Shown here piece after piece: positions 57,401 to 64,000 of a stretch of DNA of 64,000 nt (within the stretch, counting starts at the first letter, position 1; each line of letters opens with the position of its first letter). The position numbers were made by a program, and so were the translations under genes. The stretch lies in contig CAIIXF020000002.1 of NCBI GenBank assembly GCA_903813345.2, positions 10,994,150 to 11,058,149 of the forward strand, in the 5' to 3' direction. The stretch comes from Owenia fusiformis. Lineage: Eukaryota > Annelida > Polychaeta > Sabellida > Oweniidae. Below the pieces are notes generated by a model. That model had not been told where the DNA came from. It did no database searches and worked only from the letters and a program-made list of their open reading frames with translations.

Positions 57401-60400
57401 TGAGATATTAGAACTCAAAAACTGAAAAATGGTCAAATTTCGAAATTTTTGAGGGTCAAATTTCAACTTGCTCTAAATTGACCAAACTTTTTTTTAAAAA
57501 GCATCTACAAGATCTCAGGAACTCAAATCTGACCTTAGTTTTGACCTATGACCTTTAGTTGACCTTCAGTGACCTTCGAAAGGTCAGAAAAGTTGATTTT
57601 TCATATTGAGTCTTTGGATTCAAATTTAGGTCAGTCTAATTACAAAAAGCCTACTGAGGTCTCAAAAAGTAAAAATTTCAAGGTCAAAGGTCAAGGTCAT
57701 CAAATTAGGTCACAAACTGTGCTATCTAAGTTTCTCATACTTCAAGACTTCAAATCAATATTTTTAATTGAAAGTCAAGATATACTTTTCTCTAAGGGTT
57801 CTACACATATTAGTCATTGACTATTTATTAAAATTTTGTCCCACTTTTGAGATATAAGAGCTCAAAAACTGAAAAAGGTCATTTTTTCAAAGTTTATAAG
57901 GTCAAATTTTAACTTCCTTCAAATTCACCCAACTTTTTTTAAAAAATCATCTTCAACTTCTCAGGAGTTCATATTTAACCTCAGATTTGACATTTGACCT
58001 TTAGTTGACCTTCAGTGACCTTTGAAATGTCAGAAAAGTTGATTTTTCAAATTGAGTTTTTGGACTCAAATTTAGGGTAGGCCTAATCAAAAAAAAACTA
58101 CTGAGCTCTAGAATAGTAAAATTTTCAAGGTCAAGGGTCACGGTTATCAAATTAGGTCAAAGGTCAAGATCTAGGTCAAATCTAATTTTTTTTCAAGTTT
58201 TTTAACTTTGTCCTTATACTTCGTTATTTCTTGCGATGAATTAAACTGAAACTACATTTTGGTATTCTCTATAAATTCTTCACTATATGTCAGCATTAAA
58301 TTTTTACCGTTTTTGAGATATTTGACGTAAAAAAACGGTCAAAAAAGGTCATTTTTCAACTTGCTTCAATCTGACCAAATTTTTTTTATAACTCATCTAC
58401 AAGTTCCCAGGAGTCCAAATCTGACCTCAGATTTGACCTTTGAACTTTAATTGACCTTCAATGACCTTTGAAAGGTAAGAAAAGTTGATTTTTTAAATTG
58501 AGTCTTTGGATTCAAATTTAGGTCAGCTTAATTACAAAAGTCCTACTGAGGTCTGAAAAAGTAAAACTTTTCAAAGTCAAAGGTCAAGATCATGAAATTA
58601 GGTCACAAACTGTGCTATCTAAGTTTCGCAAAGTTCGACTACAAACCAATATTTTTAATCCTGAGTCGAAATAAACACATTCCTCTAAGGGTTGTACACA
58701 TATTAGCAATTGACTATCTAATTGAATTTTGTCCCAGTTTGAGATATAAGAGTTCAAAAGTTGAAAAAAGGTCAATTTCGAAATCTTTCAAGGTCAAATT
58801 TAAACTCGCTTCAAATTGACAAAATCTTTTTTTGAAAATCATCTACAAGTTTTCAGGAGTACACATCTGACCTCAGATTTGATATTTGTCCTTTAGTTGA
58901 CCTTCAAATTGTCAAAAATGCCTAAGAGGGCCTCCGTGAGATTGCTTGCAATCTTCAAAAGTCTAGTTATTATTTATTCTTCCTCCCTCTTTTTCTCCTA
59001 CTTCCGACTAACTTTCAACTAGCTACTACATAGTCCTACTAGGGACCTGGGCTGAACTTGGCGGGAAAGGAATTTTTATCTAGGTCAAGGTCAAAGGTCA
59101 AAATCTAGGTCAAATCTAAGCTTTTTTTAAGTTTCTCAGATTTCTTCCTCATACTTCATTATTTCTTGCGATGAATTAAAATGTAACTAGATATAAGCAT
59201 TCTCTACAAATTGCTCACTATATGTAAGCGTTAATTTTTTACCGTTTTTGAGATATTTGACGTCAAAAATCGGCAAAAATCAGTCATTTTTCAACTTGCT
59301 TCAAATGAACCAGATTTTTTTTAAAAATCATCTACAAGATCTCAGGAACTCAAATATGTCCTTACTTTTGACCTCCGACCTTTGGTTGACCTTCGGTGAC
59401 CTTCGAAAGGTAAAAAAAGTTGTTTTTTCAAATTGATTTTCTGGATTCAAATTTAGGTATATTTGATCACAAAGGACCCACTGAGGTCTAAAAAAGTAAA
59501 ATTTGCAAGGTCAAAGGTCAAGGTCATCAAACTAAATCACAAACTGTGTTTTCTAAGTTTCTCAAAATTGGAGACTACAAATCAATATTTTTTCATGAAA
59601 GTCAGGATATATATTCCTCTATAGGTTCTACACATATTAGCAATTGACTATTTATTAAAATTGTGTACCAGTTTTGAGATATTGGAACTCAAAAACTGAA
59701 AAAAGGTCAAATTTCGAAACTTTTCAAGACTAAATTTCAACTTGCTTCAAATTGACCAATTTTTTTTTTAAAACTCATCTACAAGTTCTCAGGATTCCAA
59801 ATCTAACCTTACTTTTGACCTTTGACCTTTGGTTGACCTTCAGTGACCTCCGAAAGGTCAAAAAGTTGATTTTTCAAATCGATTTTCTGGATTCAAATTT
59901 ACGTATATTTATTCACAAAAGACCTTCTGAGGTCTAAAAAAGTAAAATTTGCAAGGTCAAAGGTCAAGGTCATCAAACGAAATCACAAACTGTGTTTTCT
60001 AAGTTTCTCAGAGTTGGGGACTACAAATCAATTTTTTTTACTGAAAGTCAGAATATATATTCCTCTAAAGGTTCTACACATATTAGCAAATGACTATTTA
60101 TTAAAATTTTGCTCCAGTTTTGAGATATTAGAACTCAAAAACTGAAAAAAGGTCAAATTTCGAAATTTTTCAAGGTCAAATTTCAACTTGCTCTAAATTG
60201 ACCAAACTTTTTTTTAAAAAAGCATCTACAAGTTGTCTGGAGTTCATATATGACCTTGTATTAGAGATTTGACCTTTGGCTGGCCTTTGAATGTTCAGAA
60301 ACGAATATAGGGCCTCCGTAAGATTGCTTGCAATCTTAGATCGTTAGATCTCTAGTTATTCTTATTCTATCAAAGCATTTTTCTCCTACTTCCAACTAGC

Positions 60401-62682
60401 TTTCAACTACTTACTATATGCTCCTACTAGGAACCTCGGCTGAAATTGGGGGGAAATAAATTTTTATCTAGGTCAAGGTCAAAGGTCAAATCTAGGTCAA
60501 ATCTAAGTTTTTTTCAAGTTTCTCAAATCCTGACACTACACTTCATTATTTTTGACTGAATTTTTGCATACAGATAGATATTAGTATTCTATTAGTCTTA
60601 GCCTTTTGCCGTCTGGATAAATTTTGCCTAGATTTTGAGATATTGAAGGTCAAAAAAGGTCAAAAAAGGTCTTTTTTCAACTTGCTTCAAATTGACCAAT
60701 TTTTTTTTTAAAACTCATCTACAAATTCTCAGAATTCCAAATCTGACCTTACTTTTGACCTTTGACCTTTCGTTGACCTTCAGTGACCTCCGAAAGGTCA
60801 AAAAAGTTGATTTTTCAAATCGATTTTCTGGATTCAAATTTCGGTATATTTATTCACAAAAGACCTTCTGAGGTCTAAAAAGTAAAATTTGCAAGGTCAA
60901 AGGTCAAGGTCATCAAACGAAATCATAAACTGTGTTTTCTAAGTTTCTCAAAATTGGAGACTACAAATCAATTTTTTTTACTGAAAGTCAGAATATATAT
61001 TCCTCTAAAGGTTCTACATATATTAGCAATTGACTATTTATTAAAATTTTGCTCAGTCAGAATATATATTCCTCTAAAGGTTCTACATATATTAGCAATT
61101 GACTATTTATTAAAATTTTGCTCCAGTTTTGAGATATTAGAACTCAAAAACTGAAAAAAGGTCAAATTTCGAAATTTTTAAAGGTCAAATTTCAACTTGC
61201 TCTAAATTGAGCAAACTCTTTTTTAAAAAGCATCTACAAGATCTCAGGAACTCAAATCTGACCTTAGTTTTGACCTATGACCTTTAGTTGACCTTCAGTG
61301 ACCTTCGAAAGGTCAAAAAATTGATTTTTCAAATTGATTTTTTGAATTCAAATTTAGGTTTATTCAATCAGAAAAGATATACTGAGGTCTAAAAAAGTAA
61401 AATTTTCAAGGTCAAAGGTCAAGGTCATCAAACAAGATCACAAACTGTGTTTTCTAAATTTCTCGAAGTTTTTGACTACAAATCAATATTTTTAATTGAA
61501 AGTCAAGATATACATTCCTCTAAGGGTTCTACACATATTAGCTATTGACTATTTTTAAAAATTTTGTCCCAGTTTTGAGATATAAGAGCTCAAAAACTGA
61601 AAAAGGTCAATTTTTCAAAGTTTATAAGGTCAAATTTTAACTTTCTTCACATTCACCCAACTTTTTTCTAAAAATCATCTACAACTTCTCAGGAGTTCAT
61701 ATATAACCTCAGATTTGACATTTGACCTTTAGTTGACCTTCAGTGACCTTCGAAAGGTCAGAAAAGTTGATTTTTCAAATTGAGTTTTTGGATTCAAATT
61801 TAGGGTTAGCCTGATAATAAAATACCTACTGAGCTCTAAAGCAGTAAAATTTTCAAGGTCAAGGGTCACGGTTATCAAATTAGGTCAAAGGTCAAAATCT
61901 AGGTCAAATCTAAATTTTTTTCAAGTTTCTCAAGTTTGTCCTTATACTTCATTATTTCTTGCGATGAATTAAACTGAAACTACATTTTAGTATTCTCTAC
62001 AAATTGTTCACAATATGTCAGCATTAAATTTTTACCATTTTTGAGATATTTTACGTCAAAAACGGTCAAAAAAGGTCATTTTTCAACTTGCTTCAATCCG
62101 ACCAAATTTTTTTTTTAAATCATCTACAATTATCTAGGAGTCCAAATCTGACCTCAGATTTAACCTTTGACCTTTAGTTGACCTTCAATGACCTTCGAAA
62201 GGTAAAAAAAATTGAGTCTTCGGATTCAAATTTAGGTCAGCCTAATTACAAAAGACCTACTGAGGTCTAAAAAAGTAAAACTTTTCAGGGTCAAAGGTCA
62301 AGATCATGGAATTAGGTCACAAACTGTGCTATCTAAGTTTCGCAAAGTTCGAGACTACAAACCAATATTTTTAATCCGAAGTCGAAATATACACATTCCT
62401 CTAAGGGTTCTACACATATTAGCAATTGACTATCTAATGGAATTTTGTCCCACTTTGAGATATAAGAGTTCAAAAGCTGAAAAAAGGTCAATTTTGAAAT
62501 TTTTCAAGGTCAAATTTAAACTCGCTTCAAATTGACAAATTTTTTTTTTGAAAATCATCTACAAGTTCTCAGGAGTTCACATCTGACCTCAGATTTGATA
62601 TTTGTCCTTTAGTTGACCTTCAAATTGTCAAAAATGCCTAAGAGGGCCTCCGTGAGATTGCTTGCAATCTTCCAAAGTCTAG

Positions 62683-64000
62683 TTTATTTATTATTCTATC
62701 AAAGCAGTTTTCTCCTACTTTCAACTAGCTTTCAACTTTCTACTTTATGCTCCTACTAGATACCTGGTTTGATCTTGATGGGAAAATATTTCATATCTAG
62801 GTCAAGGTCAAAGGTCAAAATCTAGGTCAAATCTAAGTTTTTTTTCAAGTTTCTCAAGTTTGTCCTTATACTTCATTATTTCTTGCGATGAATTAAACTG
62901 AAACTACATTTAAGTATTCTCTACAAATCGTTCACTATATGTCAGCATTAAATTTTTACCGTTTTTGAGATATTTGACGTCAAAAAAGGTCATTTTTCAA
63001 CTTGCTTCAATCTGACCAAATTTTTTTTAAAAATCATCTACAAGTTCACAGGAGTCCAAATCTGACCTCAGATTTGACCTTTGACCTTTACTCGACCTTC
63101 AGTGACCTTCGAAATGTCAGAAAAGTTGATTTTTCAAATTGAGTCCTTGGATTCAAATTTAGGTCAGTCTAATTACAAAAAGCCTACTTAGGTCTAAAAA
63201 AGTAAAAATTTCAAGGTCAAAGGTCAAGGTCATCAAATTATGTCACAAACTCTGCTATCTAAGTTTCTCATAGTCCAAGACTACAAATCCATATTTTTAA
63301 TTGAAATTCAAGATATACATTTCTCTAAGGGTTCTACATGTATTAATCATTGACTATTTATTAAAATTTTGTCCCAGTTTTGAGATATAAGAGCTCAAAA
63401 ACTGTAAAAGGTCAATCTTTCAAAGTTTATAAGGTCAAATTTTAACTTGCTTCAAATTCACCCAACTTTTTTTTAAAAATCATCTACAACTTCTCAGGAG
63501 TTCATATTTACTCAGATTTGACATTTGACCTTTACTTGACCTTCAGTGACCTTCGGAAGGTCAGAAAAGTTGATTTTTCAAATTGAGTTTTTGGGTTTAA
63601 ATTTAGGATAAGCCTAATCATAAAAGACCCACTGAGCTCTAAAACAGTAAAATTTTCAAGGTCAAGGGTCACGGTTATCAAATTAGGTCAAAGGTCAGAA
63701 TCTAGGTCAAATCTGTATTTTTTTCAAGTTTCTCAACTTTGTCCTTATACTTCATTATTTCTTGCGATGAATTAAACTGAAACTCAGTTTAAGTATTTTC
63801 TACAAATTGTTCACTAGATGTCAGCATTAAATTTTTACCGTTTTTTAGATATTTGACGTCGAAAAAAGGTAAAAAAAGGTCATTTTTCAACTTGCTTCAA
63901 TCTGACCAATTTGTTTTTTAAAAATCATCTACAAGTTCTCAGGAGTTCAAATCTGACCTCAGATTTGATATTTGTCCTTTAGTTGACCTTCAAATTGTCA
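62683..64000 (+). mobile_element. Body of the next family-G element, cut by the window edge
   Basis: It opens TTATTCTATCAAAGCAGTTTTCTCC and repeats the G-type units. The last bases (GATATTTGTCCTTTAGTTGA and CCTTCAAATTGTCA) match the sequence that precedes GGGCCTCC by ~15-20 bp in G6 and G4. Its 3' end should therefore lie within about 60 bp of the window edge. Its start would be the degenerate palindrome at 46495. Confidence 0.65.

Larger units (their letters stand above)
46672..58966 (+). mobile_element. Helentron-like element G6
   Basis: By nesting order the start at 46672 pairs with the body at 56700-58966. The body opens CTTCCAAAGCATTTTTCTCC and contains four to five ~450-bp units with TTTTGAGATAT, CTGACCTCAGATTTGACC and GTTGACCTTCAGTGACC. 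It ends GAGGGCCTCCGTGAG, the hairpin GATTGCTTGCAATC, AAAAGTCTAG. GGGCCTCC is the half-palindrome of family G. No protein is encoded. Confidence 0.65.
46613..60355 (+). mobile_element. Helentron-like element G5 (variant subtype, short body)
   Basis: The start at 46613 (loop CCCATCGGGG) pairs by nesting with the body at 58967-60355, only 1.39 kb. Its 3' end differs from the neighbours: ATAGGGCCTCCGTAAG, the same hairpin, then an extra TTAGATCGTTAGATCT before CTAG. Both its 5' and 3' ends are thus of the rarer subtype. Confidence 0.65.
46552..62682 (+). mobile_element. Helentron-like element G4
   Basis: The start at 46552 pairs by nesting with the body at 60356-62682, which opens CTATCAAAGCATTTTTCTCC and ends GAGGGCCTCCGTGAG, hairpin, AAAGTCTAG. 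An exact 69-bp tandem duplication (GTCAGAATATATATTCCTCT onward) lies at 60987-61124. Confidence 0.65.

Overview
This is AT-rich animal DNA with spliced genes (GT-AG introns, a poly(A) signal) and many decayed transposable elements. The mix of repeats points to a marine invertebrate: DUF7869-type DDE, EnSpm/CACTA-like, piggyBac, CR1/RTE-like LINE and Ty3/Gypsy relics, foldback elements, Helentron-like elements, and roughly 160-bp tandem repeats ending in an ACGG microsatellite (the anatomy of bivalve 'pearl' elements). A mollusc or another lophotrochozoan is my first guess. A non-vertebrate deuterostome is also possible, and I cannot name a species.

Layout. 0.2-2.2 kb: frameshifted DUF7869-type transposase-like gene. 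3.1-4.6 kb: SGNH-hydrolase-like and BEN-like fragments. 5.5 kb: LINE reverse-transcriptase fragment. 9.2-15 kb: patchwork of relics in one orientation, namely a multi-exon EnSpm-like transposase joined abruptly to a piggyBac fragment, then LINE RT joined abruptly to Gypsy RT/RNase H. A second Gypsy RNase H relic lies at 17.0-17.5 kb. 19.3-21.4 kb: a 2-kb minisatellite-rich element inserted in the anticodon-loop region of a tRNA-derived sequence. 21.4-22 kb: LINE 3' end on the minus strand.

25.0-30.4 kb holds the one convincing host gene, a six-exon cytosolic sulfotransferase of 342 residues. Its first intron carries a pearl-like element and a second inverted-repeat element. An 851-bp element with ~300-bp inverted repeats sits exactly on the exon 5/intron 5 boundary and removes the donor GT. 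33.1 kb: a small cysteine-rich ORF of unknown function. 33.9-34.5 kb: a 63-bp tandem array. 37.9-46.3 kb: a series of inverted-repeat elements, several with readable target-site duplications and some nested.

46.37-64.0 kb is the most remarkable part. Nine element 5' ends, each a small palindrome, are stacked within about 520 bp. Their matching 3' ends follow in last-in-first-out order over the next 16 kb: three of family A, then three of family G, with further G ends predicted beyond the window. Each 3' end has one half of the 5' palindrome, then a hairpin, then CTAG. This is the anatomy of Helitron/Helentron-type non-autonomous elements, apparently inserted into one another again and again at the same T-rich site. 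Sequence subtypes of the 5' and 3' ends agree with the nested pairing. The bodies are crowded with direct repeats of AGGTCA. One body is interrupted by a 2.96-kb foldback element with arms of alternating 19/22-bp repeats and a 10-bp target-site duplication. An uninterrupted paralogue of the target 5 kb away shows the empty site.

Apart from the sulfotransferase, little here looks like functional protein-coding sequence. The interest lies in how the mobile elements are built and nested. All family calls come from reading motifs; no database search was run.
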